Origin: Sulfurovum sp.
GTDB lineage: Bacteria; Campylobacterota; Campylobacteria; Campylobacterales; Sulfurovaceae
NCBI GenBank assembly: GCA_027071315.1
Contig: JALSUP010000004.1
Span: 1-47,462, forward strand
Length of the DNA stretch: 47,462 nucleotides
Direction: 5' to 3'
The stretch's first letter is position 1, and every line of letters starts with the position of its first letter. Below are positions 40,960 to 47,462 of the stretch, piece by piece. The notes below the pieces were generated by a model. The model was not told the DNA's origin. It searched no databases and saw nothing but the letters and a program-made list of their open reading frames with translations. The translations under genes were made by a program, and so were the position numbers.

Positions 40960-41439
40960 ATGAACAAATATTTCAAAACAGCCACCATCGCCTACCTTAC
41001 ACTCCTGGGTGCCGTTCTGGGAGCAGGGCTCTACGCAGGCATTGTCGTAGCCCCTGTCACCTTCCATACAGAACAATGGCTGGGTTCAGAAGTTTTAAGT
41101 CACTATCAGGAAGGGCTCATCATGACACAGAACTTTGTCAGACTTTCTTACCTCGTGAACTTCATGCTCATCATAGTAGCACTTTATGAAGGGTACAAAT
41201 ACAAGAAGTTTGAAAGAGACACCATTACCCAGGTGGCCACTTTCTTTGTCTTTGCCACGGGTCTGCTTTTTTCCCAGTATTATATTCCGGACATTCTGAC
41301 CATGCAGCTGGCAGGTGAAGAGATGACCAAGTCGGTGGCCTTCATCAATACCCATAAAGGTTCAGAAATTAATTTTAAGATCTTCTCTTTGGCATTGCTG
41401 GTATTGTTGGTTCGAAATATGCAGAAGGCATGTAAATAG
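40960..41439 (+). CDS. DUF4149 membrane protein
   Basis: 159 residues with four hydrophobic segments and a basic cytoplasmic loop (YKYKKFERDT). The first helix and GLYAGIVVAPVTFH, plus the C-terminal ALLVLLVRN, match the DUF4149/TMEM205-like family of unknown function. AAGGA precedes the start. It is 7 bases from the glycosylase gene, so they are likely co-transcribed. Confidence 0.75.
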   Translation: MNKYFKTATIAYLTLLGAVLGAGLYAGIVVAPVTFHTEQWLGSEVLSHYQEGLIMTQNFVRLSYLVNFMLIIVALYEGYKYKKFERDTITQVATFFVFATGLLFSQYYIPDILTMQLAGEEMTKSVAFINTHKGSEINFKIFSLALLVLLVRNMQKACK

Positions 41440-41446
41440 GTTCGTT

Positions 41447-41935
41447 ATGGAAAATGAAATCTTAGAACACCCCTTCAAACCCATTGTATTCAAAGACACC
41501 GAAACCCTGATACTCGGTTCATTCCCCAGTATCAAGTCCTTTGAGAACAATTTCTATTATGCCCATCCGCGTAACCAGTTCTGGAAATTGCTTGAAGCTG
41601 TCACGAATTACCCGGTCAATAACCGGGACCAGAAGATTTGGCTTTTAAAAGAATCCAAGATCGGACTCTGGGACATGATAAGACATTGCAGCCGTGACAA
41701 TTCCCTTGACAGTTCCCTGGAAGAGGAGGAGGTCAATGACATTTTCGCTTTTTTAGAGGAGCATCCAAGTATTAAAAAGCTGGCATTTACAGGTAAGAAA
41801 TCCCAAGCTCTTTTCGAAACCCATTTTGGACATTTGGATATTGAACGTGTCTATCTCCCATCACCTTCCGCAGCCTATGCCAAAATGTCCTTCAACGAAA
41901 AAGCCAAACTGTACAAAGAGAGATTAAAAAAATGA
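41447..41935 (+). CDS. DNA-deoxyinosine glycosylase (uracil-DNA glycosylase superfamily)
   Basis: 162 residues. The motifs LGSFPSIKS, YYAHPRNQFWKLLE and LPSPSAAYA are those of the family 6 uracil-DNA glycosylase-like enzymes that remove hypoxanthine (deaminated adenine) from DNA. GLWDMIRHCSRDNSLDSSL is also conserved. It starts base excision repair. Confidence 0.87.
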   Translation: MENEILEHPFKPIVFKDTETLILGSFPSIKSFENNFYYAHPRNQFWKLLEAVTNYPVNNRDQKIWLLKESKIGLWDMIRHCSRDNSLDSSLEEEEVNDIFAFLEEHPSIKKLAFTGKKSQALFETHFGHLDIERVYLPSPSAAYAKMSFNEKAKLYKERLKK

Positions 41936-41945
41936 CTATAACGTA

Positions 41946-41980
41946 TCAATCCTCAATCCTCAATCATCCATCATCCATCA
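41946..41980. repeat. Tandem array of five 7-bp units
   Basis: TCAATCC, TCAATCC, TCAATCA, TCCATCA, TCCATCA. It lies between the glycosylase and apaH genes. Unit length is not a multiple of three, but it is not coding, so changes would alter spacing only. Confidence 0.75.
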
Positions 41981-41981
41981 A

Positions 41982-41996
41982 AAAAGCGGAGCTTTT
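41982..41996 (+). promoter_or_regulatory. Hairpin holding the apaH ribosome binding site
   Basis: AAAAGC, GGA, GCTTTT. The GGAG ribosome binding site (41988-41991), 8 bases before the apaH start, is partly in its loop. It could slow translation initiation, or simply end the upstream transcript. Confidence 0.4.
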
Positions 41997-41999
41997 GTA

Positions 42000-42833
42000 A
42001 TGGCCGTCTGGGCAATTGGAGATATTCAGGGGTGTTATGACCCGTTGAAACGCTTACTGGAAAAGATCGATTTCGATCCGAAGCATGATACCCTCTGGGT
42101 GGCAGGTGACCTGGTCAACCGTGGTCCGAAGTCATTGGAAGTGCTGGAGTATCTCTACAGTATCAGAGAGTCTGTTGAAATTGTTCTGGGCAATCATGAT
42201 ATTGCTCTTATAGCAGCCTATTACGGCATTAAAAAATCCAATGAGAGTATTGACCCCGTTCTGCAGTCGCCTATGGCCGATGAACTCATTGACTGGCTTC
42301 GTCAACAAAAGTTTCTGCATACCGATTATACGTTAGGGTACTGTATGTCTCATGCCGGTATCTCTCCGGAGTTCGATCTGGGTATGGCCGTTGAGTATGC
42401 CAGTAGAATAGAATCACGTTTGAAAAGTGATGATGTGGCAGTATGGCTTAAACAGATGTTTAAACATGGGGTGGAGCGTTTTGACAGGAAAGCAAGCCAC
42501 ATTGACATTGACCGTTACATTCTCAGCTCATTCATCCGTATGCGCTACTGCTACAAAGACCAGCGTTTAGATTTTGACCAGAAGGGTACACCGACAGAGA
42601 AACTCAGAGCCAAAGGCTTAAAACCCTGGTTTGAGTGTGCCAATCGTAAAGAGATCGATCTGAAGATCATTTTCGGGCATTGGTCCACTTTGGGTTTCTA
42701 TCAGAATGATGAAGTCCTCTCACTCGATACAGGGTGTCTCTGGGGCGGTGCATTGACTGCTGCAAGGATCGATGTAAAAGAAGCAGAGATCGTTTCTCTG
42801 GACTGTACGGCAGAAGCGGAAATAACACTTTAG
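42000..42833 (+). CDS. apaH: Symmetrical bis(5'-nucleosyl)-tetraphosphatase
   Basis: 277 residues of the metallophosphatase family. GDIQGCYDPL, GDLVNRGPKSLEVL and GNHDI are the metal-binding motifs. It splits Ap4A into two ADP and in other bacteria removes Np4 caps from RNA. Confidence 0.92.
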   Translation: MAVWAIGDIQGCYDPLKRLLEKIDFDPKHDTLWVAGDLVNRGPKSLEVLEYLYSIRESVEIVLGNHDIALIAAYYGIKKSNESIDPVLQSPMADELIDWLRQQKFLHTDYTLGYCMSHAGISPEFDLGMAVEYASRIESRLKSDDVAVWLKQMFKHGVERFDRKASHIDIDRYILSSFIRMRYCYKDQRLDFDQKGTPTEKLRAKGLKPWFECANRKEIDLKIIFGHWSTLGFYQNDEVLSLDTGCLWGGALTAARIDVKEAEIVSLDCTAEAEITL

Positions 42834-42876
42834 AGGTCCCCTTTAAGCGTTTAGGGTACTTGAGGTTCTCCTGTGC

Positions 42877-42882
42877 TATAAT
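42877..42882 (+). promoter_or_regulatory. Pyrophosphatase gene -10 box
   Basis: TATAAT, 31 bases before the start codon, with AGGA just before the ATG. Confidence 0.5.
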
Positions 42883-42913
42883 CGCGAAAATAATTCAATG
42901 ACAGGATAACGCT

Positions 42914-43831
42914 ATGGCAACATATATTTTTGGGCACACTACGCCTGACACAGACTCAATCGTGGGAGCAATTTCTCTCTCTTACCTTAAAAACAAACTG
43001 GGTGAAGAGTGTATCCCGACAAGACAGGGCGAACCTAACCCTGAAACACAATGGATCTTAAATAAGTTCGGTTTTGAAGCACCTGAACTGAAAACGTCGT
43101 ATGCCGGTGAAAATGTTTACCTGATCGACTTTATGGAAAGCTCACAAAGCCCTGATGATATTGCTGAAGCAACTATTTTAGGTATTGTCGATCACCATAA
43201 ACTGGGTGACCTCAAAACCGATGCACCGCTTGAAATGTGGGTAAGACCTGTCGGCTGTTCAAATACCATTGTCAAGCAAATGTTCGATTACTACGATGTG
43301 GAGATTCCTAAAGATCTCGCAGGTATGATGATGTGTGCCATTTTATCTGACACTGTTATCTTCAAGTCACCAACCTGCACAAAAGAAGATACCAAAGCCT
43401 GTAAAGAGCTGGCTGAGATCGCAGGCGTAGAAGACTATAAAGCCTTGGGTATGGAAATGTTCATTGTCAAGTCAGATGTCTTGAATGCCACACCAAGAGA
43501 GTTGGTACTCAGAGATTTCAAAGATTTCAATATGGGTGACAGCAAGATCGGTGTAGGACAGCTTGAAGTCGTTGACCTTTCTGTCTTCGATACCATGAAA
43601 GAAGATCTTTTCGCAGCCATGAAAGAGCTTAAAGAGGAGGGTGGCAGACACTCAGTTCTTCTACTCTTAACAGACATCATGCAGGAAGGTTCACAACTCC
43701 TTGTCCTTTCTGACGAAGCAGACAAAATTGAAAATGCTTTTGATGTGAAACTGGAAGACAATCAGGTATGGCTCAAAGGGGTTATGTCCCGTAAGAAGCA
43801 GATCATTCCATTTTTGGAGAAACAATTTTAA
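42914..43831 (+). CDS. ppaC: Manganese-dependent inorganic pyrophosphatase
   Basis: 305 residues, family II pyrophosphatase of the DHH superfamily. GHTTPDTDSI, the DHH motif in VDHHKLGD and the C-terminal SRKKQI substrate loop are visible. It hydrolyses PPi. Confidence 0.93.
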   Translation: MATYIFGHTTPDTDSIVGAISLSYLKNKLGEECIPTRQGEPNPETQWILNKFGFEAPELKTSYAGENVYLIDFMESSQSPDDIAEATILGIVDHHKLGDLKTDAPLEMWVRPVGCSNTIVKQMFDYYDVEIPKDLAGMMMCAILSDTVIFKSPTCTKEDTKACKELAEIAGVEDYKALGMEMFIVKSDVLNATPRELVLRDFKDFNMGDSKIGVGQLEVVDLSVFDTMKEDLFAAMKELKEEGGRHSVLLLLTDIMQEGSQLLVLSDEADKIENAFDVKLEDNQVWLKGVMSRKKQIIPFLEKQF

Positions 43832-43837
43832 AATCCG

Positions 43838-43853
43838 GGTGGGGCTTCCCACC
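43838..43853. repeat. GGGTG-type palindromic repeat, copy 5
   Basis: GGTGGG, GCTT, CCCACC. It lacks the leading GTAG of the other copies. TATAAT follows at 43862-43867, serving the sensor kinase gene. Confidence 0.6.
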
Positions 43854-43913
43854 ATTCCTTTTATAATACTGTGTTAGAATGTGTTTAAATGGAATAAAGA
43901 GGAGAACATCAAA

Positions 43914-46349
43914 ATGAACAATAGACTCTTTATTTTGATCTTTCTTCTCTGTACGACTATACTCTTTGCAAACGAACTCAATTTAAGCCCCGAAGAAAAA
44001 GCCTATATACAAAACCATCCCGTTATCAAAGCACACAATGAGTTGGCACTGCCTCCTTTTGATTTTAATGAAAATGGTAAGGCGAAAGGATTCTGCGTCG
44101 ATTATATGACTTTGCTGGCGAGTAAGGTCAATTTAAAAGTGAAATTTATCAGCGGGTACAGTTGGTCGGAGTTTCTTGAGCTGATAAAAACAGATAAACT
44201 GGACATTCTGACCGATGTTGTCAGAACAAAAGAGAGAGACACGTTTCTCGCTTTTAGCCCCGTTTATTATAAAACGCAAATGGCAATATATGTACATAAT
44301 ACAACAGAGAATATCTCTACTTTGGAGGAACTTGACGGTAAGACAATGGCCATACCCAAAGGGTATTTTACGCAACAGTACATTGCCAAGGATTATCCTG
44401 GTATCAAGCTGCTCGAAGTCAGTAACCAGTACGAAGCATTAAAGCTTTTATCACTTGGAAAGATTGACGGTACTGTAGGTGAAAAAGCGGCGATGGATTA
44501 TCTCATACTAAACCACAGTATTTCAGAAGTAAAAGCAGTAGGGTTCATAGAACAGGACAGGATGAACAGCAGCATGCGTCTTGGTGCAGATAAAAAAGAC
44601 AAAATACTCATAGACATTTTAACCAAGGCACAAAAAGTGCTCCCGGAAACTGAGCTTAACCGTTTGAAACACAAGTGGTTTGGATATACCCCGGCAAAAA
44701 AACTGGAACATCAGACAAAATTGACTGATTTGGAGAAAAAGTATCTCAAAGAGAAAAAAGAGATAAAAATGTGTGTAGACCCAAACTGGATGCCGCTTGA
44801 AAAGATAGATAAAGAGGGAAAATATATAGGGATACTCTCCGACTACGCTAAACTTTTTTCTTCCAGACTGAATGTGCCGTTTTCATTACAAAAAACAGAT
44901 ACTTATTCACAGAGTAGAGCCTATTTGAAATCCGGAAAATGTGACATCATCGTTGCAGATGCCGCCACGAAAGAGGTTAAAGCACAGTTTTTAACCACAA
45001 AACCCTACTTTACACTTCCCCGAGCCTTTGCCATACATTCCGACACCAAAGGAGTACAGGACTTCTCACAGATCGTACACGAAGGTAAGATCGGTGTCTT
45101 GCGCGATACCCCTGCTGTCTCTGTGTTAAAAAGCACTTATCCAGATATAGAGATCGTTATTTTTGATGATATGGAGAAAGGGTTAAATGCCGTTGAATCA
45201 AAGCAGATCATCGCCTATGTCGGCGCCATGTCACCCATGACATACACCATACGCAATAACCGCTTATTGAATGTCAGTATCGGAGGGACGATCAACAAGG
45301 ACAAGCTGTCGGTTCTGATCAACAAGCGTGAACCGCAGCTCGTTCCTATATTGAACAAGGCTATTGACAACCTGTCGGAAAATGACAAAGTTGAGATCTT
45401 GAACAAATGGGTCAAAGTAAGCTATAGAAAAGGCATTGATTATACGCTGGTATGGCAGATCTCACTTTTCTTTACTGTTATCCTCCTGCTAAGTCTCTTT
45501 TTTATACTTTTGTTGAGACGAAGCAATCAAAAGCTGAAGCAGGCACAGGCACAAAATGTGGAGCTTAACCATGAACTCACCCAACTGAATGAAACCCTGG
45601 AGATACGCGTAGAAGAACAGGTGGAAGAGCTGGAACGCCGACATCTGTTGATGGCACAACGGTCCAGGCTGGCAATCATGGGAGAGATGCTCAGAAATAT
45701 CGCACACCAGTGGAGACAGCCGCTTAATCGTATAAACTCCAATGTTGCGGCACTCAGGTCTGCGCTGAGGCGTGATCCTGTAAATCATGAAATGCTGGTA
45801 TCTCAAACAGAGATGATCGAAGACAATACACAGTATATGTCCGAGACCATAGAAGATTTTTCCAACTTCTTCCATCCTGCTAAAACAGAGACAGAATTTG
45901 TAGTGCAAGATTGCATAGATAAAGCATTGCATTTGTTGGGTCAGCGTACCAATAGTGTAAAGATCAACATCGATACAGATAAAAAAGTAACACTCTTTTC
46001 TTTTGAAAAAGAGTTCCTTCATGTACTGCTGATCATTTTAAACAATGCGCTGGACAACTTTGAATCCAAAGCCATAGAAGATCCCAAGATCAACATTAGC
46101 GTACAGGAGAAAGACCAACATTTACACTTAAAGGTGGCCGATAACGGTGAAGGTATAGATGAAGACAAGATCAATCGTATATTTGACCCTTACTACAGCA
46201 CTAAATTTTCTCATGAGGGAACGGGTCTTGGACTGTATATGGCAAAGATGATCGTAGAGAACAGTATGCATGGAGAACTACATGTGGAAAATAAAAATGC
46301 GGGTGCCTGTTTTGAGATCATCATCCCCAAAGGAGAGAAAGATGTATGA
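43914..46349 (+). CDS. Sensor histidine kinase with two solute-binding sensor domains
   Basis: About 811 residues from ATG at 43914 (AGAGGAG upstream). It has a signal/anchor, then two periplasmic SBP_bac_3 domains (about 20-255, with FCVDYMTLLASKVNL and TDVVRTKERD; about 260-500, with MCVDPNWMPLEKI and DAATKEVKAQF). One transmembrane helix (about 510-535), a coiled coil, the phosphoacceptor His598 in NIAHQWRQPLNRI and an ATPase domain (DNGEGIDEDK, GTGLGLYMAK) follow. It resembles kinases that sense amino acids or similar small molecules. The response regulator overlaps its end. Confidence 0.9.
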   Translation: MNNRLFILIFLLCTTILFANELNLSPEEKAYIQNHPVIKAHNELALPPFDFNENGKAKGFCVDYMTLLASKVNLKVKFISGYSWSEFLELIKTDKLDILTDVVRTKERDTFLAFSPVYYKTQMAIYVHNTTENISTLEELDGKTMAIPKGYFTQQYIAKDYPGIKLLEVSNQYEALKLLSLGKIDGTVGEKAAMDYLILNHSISEVKAVGFIEQDRMNSSMRLGADKKDKILIDILTKAQKVLPETELNRLKHKWFGYTPAKKLEHQTKLTDLEKKYLKEKKEIKMCVDPNWMPLEKIDKEGKYIGILSDYAKLFSSRLNVPFSLQKTDTYSQSRAYLKSGKCDIIVADAATKEVKAQFLTTKPYFTLPRAFAIHSDTKGVQDFSQIVHEGKIGVLRDTPAVSVLKSTYPDIEIVIFDDMEKGLNAVESKQIIAYVGAMSPMTYTIRNNRLLNVSIGGTINKDKLSVLINKREPQLVPILNKAIDNLSENDKVEILNKWVKVSYRKGIDYTLVWQISLFFTVILLLSLFFILLLRRSNQKLKQAQAQNVELNHELTQLNETLEIRVEEQVEELERRHLLMAQRSRLAIMGEMLRNIAHQWRQPLNRINSNVAALRSALRRDPVNHEMLVSQTEMIEDNTQYMSETIEDFSNFFHPAKTETEFVVQDCIDKALHLLGQRTNSVKINIDTDKKVTLFSFEKEFLHVLLIILNNALDNFESKAIEDPKINISVQEKDQHLHLKVADNGEGIDEDKINRIFDPYYSTKFSHEGTGLGLYMAKMIVENSMHGELHVENKNAGACFEIIIPKGEKDV

Positions 46350-47034
46350 CATGACCGTACTTTACGCAGAAGACGATGCACAAAGCAGAAAAAATTATGC
46401 CTTTGTACTGGAAGAATATTTTTCCGAAGTCTACCTGGCAGAAGACGGAAGAGAAGCCTTAGCTCTTTACCGTGAAAAAAAACCCGATATATTACTTTTA
46501 GATATCTCTATGCCTTTTATAGATGGTTTGGAAGTCGCCAAAACTGTACGTGAAACCAATAAAGAGATCCCTATTATTATGCTTACTGCGCATTCAGAGA
46601 AAGATATGTTGTTACGTGCGATGGATCTGAAACTGGAAAAATATCTTCTTAAACCTATCAGTGAAGCCAAATTGCATGAGATCATGCAGAAAGTACTAAG
46701 TGAGCATACTGACAAAAATGTCATCTGTCTTAGAGAAAAACTGTTGTGGGATAAAAACAATTCTCATCTAAGCTATGATGCACAGGAGATAAGACTCACT
46801 AAAAAAGAGCATAAACTCATCATGCTTTTACTGCATTCTCTTGGTGAGTATTTTATGCATGACACGCTGATCATCAATGTATGGGATGATCAGCTACCTG
46901 ATGATTCACATGACAACAAACTACACCAACTCGTCTACAGACTCAACAAAAAGATCAATGAAGTCACCCACAGCGATACGCAACTGATAGAAAACTCGTA
47001 TACTTTAGGGTATAGGATCAAGTGCGATCATTAA
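46342..47034 (+). CDS. OmpR-type response regulator
   Basis: About 230 residues from ATG at 46342 (AGGAGAG upstream), overlapping the kinase stop by 8 bases. The receiver has acidic residues Glu10, Asp11 and Asp12, phosphoacceptor Asp54 in LLLDISMPF and a Lys in YLLKPIS. A winged-helix DNA-binding domain follows (HKLIMLLLHSLGEYF, then HQLVYRLNKKINEV). It is the partner of the upstream kinase. A direct repeat 94 bases downstream of its stop may be one of its targets. Confidence 0.9.
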   Translation: MYDMTVLYAEDDAQSRKNYAFVLEEYFSEVYLAEDGREALALYREKKPDILLLDISMPFIDGLEVAKTVRETNKEIPIIMLTAHSEKDMLLRAMDLKLEKYLLKPISEAKLHEIMQKVLSEHTDKNVICLREKLLWDKNNSHLSYDAQEIRLTKKEHKLIMLLLHSLGEYFMHDTLIINVWDDQLPDDSHDNKLHQLVYRLNKKINEVTHSDTQLIENSYTLGYRIKCDH

Positions 47035-47127
47035 ATCCTTATTGTGATTTTACAACAATTAAAAATTATATTTTCCCTATAAAGCAATAGATTTCCTATA
47101 TAAATATTTTATGATTATATATAAAAT

Positions 47128-47157
47128 GAGATTTCACAGAGATTTCATAGATATACT
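47128..47157 (+). promoter_or_regulatory. Direct repeat and -10 box before a small membrane peptide
   Basis: GAGATTTCA at 47128-47136 and again at 47139-47147, 11 bases apart start to start, then TATACT at 47152-47157. One-turn-spaced direct repeats in the -35 position are the usual arrangement of OmpR-family activator sites. Confidence 0.45.
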
Positions 47158-47188
47158 TATTCATAGAAAATGATAGGAGGTGTCAAAG

Positions 47189-47266
47189 ATGATAATGAAT
47201 CTGATATATACAGCATTAACCGTTGTTGTGATCGTAGTTGTTTTAAGATGGATGGGTGTCTTGTAA
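47189..47266 (+). CDS. 25-residue single-helix membrane peptide
   Basis: ATG at 47189 with a perfect AGGAGG 8 bases upstream. The 25 residues are one hydrophobic helix (MIMNLIYTALTVVVIVVVLR, then WMGVL) with one charge, so it should insert in the inner membrane. It lies 155 bases after the response regulator gene and has its own -10 box and direct repeat. Small membrane peptides can tune sensor kinases, as MgrB does, or act as type I toxins such as AapA-like peptides. No antisense RNA can be shown. An insertion element begins about 6 bases after its stop. Confidence 0.6.
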   Translation: MIMNLIYTALTVVVIVVVLRWMGVL

Positions 47267-47272
47267 CCCCTT

Positions 47273-47462
47273 GTAAACGCTCAACCATACAAACAGGGGT
47301 ATGCCCTGAACAAAAATCCAAGGATTAAAAGAAATGAAGTAATCATTCAGCACCCAACTCCACAAGGGATATAAGGTTTACCCTTCAAGACATTGCTTAA
47401 TTCCTCCAGAACAGAACGGTTATTCTTTTTAACTGTAGAGATATAGCCTCTGATTCTAGCAA
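47273..47462 (-). mobile_element. IS66-like insertion element, one end only
   Basis: The element appears to begin at GTAAACGCTCAACCAT (47273); IS66-family ends usually start GTAA. It contains the 3' end of a transposase gene on the minus strand and runs past the window edge. Confidence 0.5.
47347..47462 (-). CDS. IS66-family transposase, C-terminal fragment cut by the window edge
   Basis: The last 37 codons are visible, reading ARIRGYISTVKKNNRSVLEE, then LSNVLKGKPYIPCGVGC and a stop. This matches the C-terminal signature of IS66 transposases (RGYISTxKKxxxSVLxxL...G.P.IP). The rest is outside the window. The family match is from memory of the motif. Confidence 0.65.
   Translation of the reverse strand, partial: ARIRGYISTVKKNNRSVLEELSNVLKGKPYIPCGVGC

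Noticed and set aside
1-47462. CRISPR arrays, tRNA and rRNA genes
   Set aside because: No regularly spaced repeats with unique spacers, no tRNA-like cloverleaf and no rRNA sequence were recognised on either strand.

Overview
The window looks like chromosomal DNA of a Campylobacterota bacterium close to Sulfurovum or Sulfurimonas. The reasons are the HsrA/HP1043-type orphan regulator with a degenerate phosphorylation site, RNase Y, a short FtsY next to RadA, CmoB, a Sel1/Hcp-like cysteine-rich secreted protein, many T-rich promoters with a clear TATAAT box, and dense overlapping gene runs on both strands. The assignment is inferred from gene content only.

Region 1 (1-1420) is accessory. It holds a possible insertion-sequence end, a 56-codon gene absent from ordinary gene lists that reads as a lasso-peptide precursor (287-457, minus), an unexplained stretch, and a secreted protein of unknown function (734-1201, minus). 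Upstream of that protein is a leader resembling a GEMM-I cyclic dinucleotide riboswitch, followed by a strong hairpin.

Region 2 (1421-10900) is an iron-linked locus. A minus-strand run encodes an imelysin/IrpA-like protein, a DUF1111 di-haem oxidoreductase, a second divergent imelysin-like protein and a MauG/CCP di-haem peroxidase. Divergent from it are a membrane di-iron hydroxylase and an FbpABC-type ferric ABC transporter (binding protein, fused double permease, ATPase).

Region 3 (10963-19591) carries a Sel1 protein, a TPR protein, a periplasmic adaptor, a molybdopterin oxidoreductase, a sodium symporter, argD, a TolC-like protein and a MidA-type methyltransferase. The argD leader and the leader of a lipoprotein gene (19598-19987, minus) share a nearly identical 43-bp element placed right after each -10 box.

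Region 4 (19598-35884) is mostly housekeeping: acpS, radA, ftsY, a TlpA-like lipoprotein, 5-formyl-THF cyclo-ligase, rny, a small protein, a cyclophilin, cmoB, hsrA, a metallo-beta-lactamase-fold hydrolase, a DUF455 protein, lpxK, argB, a seven-repeat secreted propeller protein, thrC and a LysM/3D protein.

Region 5 (35981-47462) has an ABC-F ATPase, an M48 protease, a hotdog protein, prmC, a DUF4149 protein, a DNA glycosylase, apaH and a manganese pyrophosphatase. It ends with a two-component system whose kinase has two solute-binding sensor domains. Next to it is a 25-codon single-helix membrane peptide with a strong ribosome binding site and a direct repeat at its promoter. The window ends inside an IS66-like element.

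No rRNA, tRNA or CRISPR array was seen. Short palindromic repeats, several beginning GTAGGGTG, are scattered in the intergenic gaps. The main candidates for something new are the lasso precursor, the riboswitch-like leader, the duplicated 43-bp leader element and the small membrane peptide beside the two-component system.
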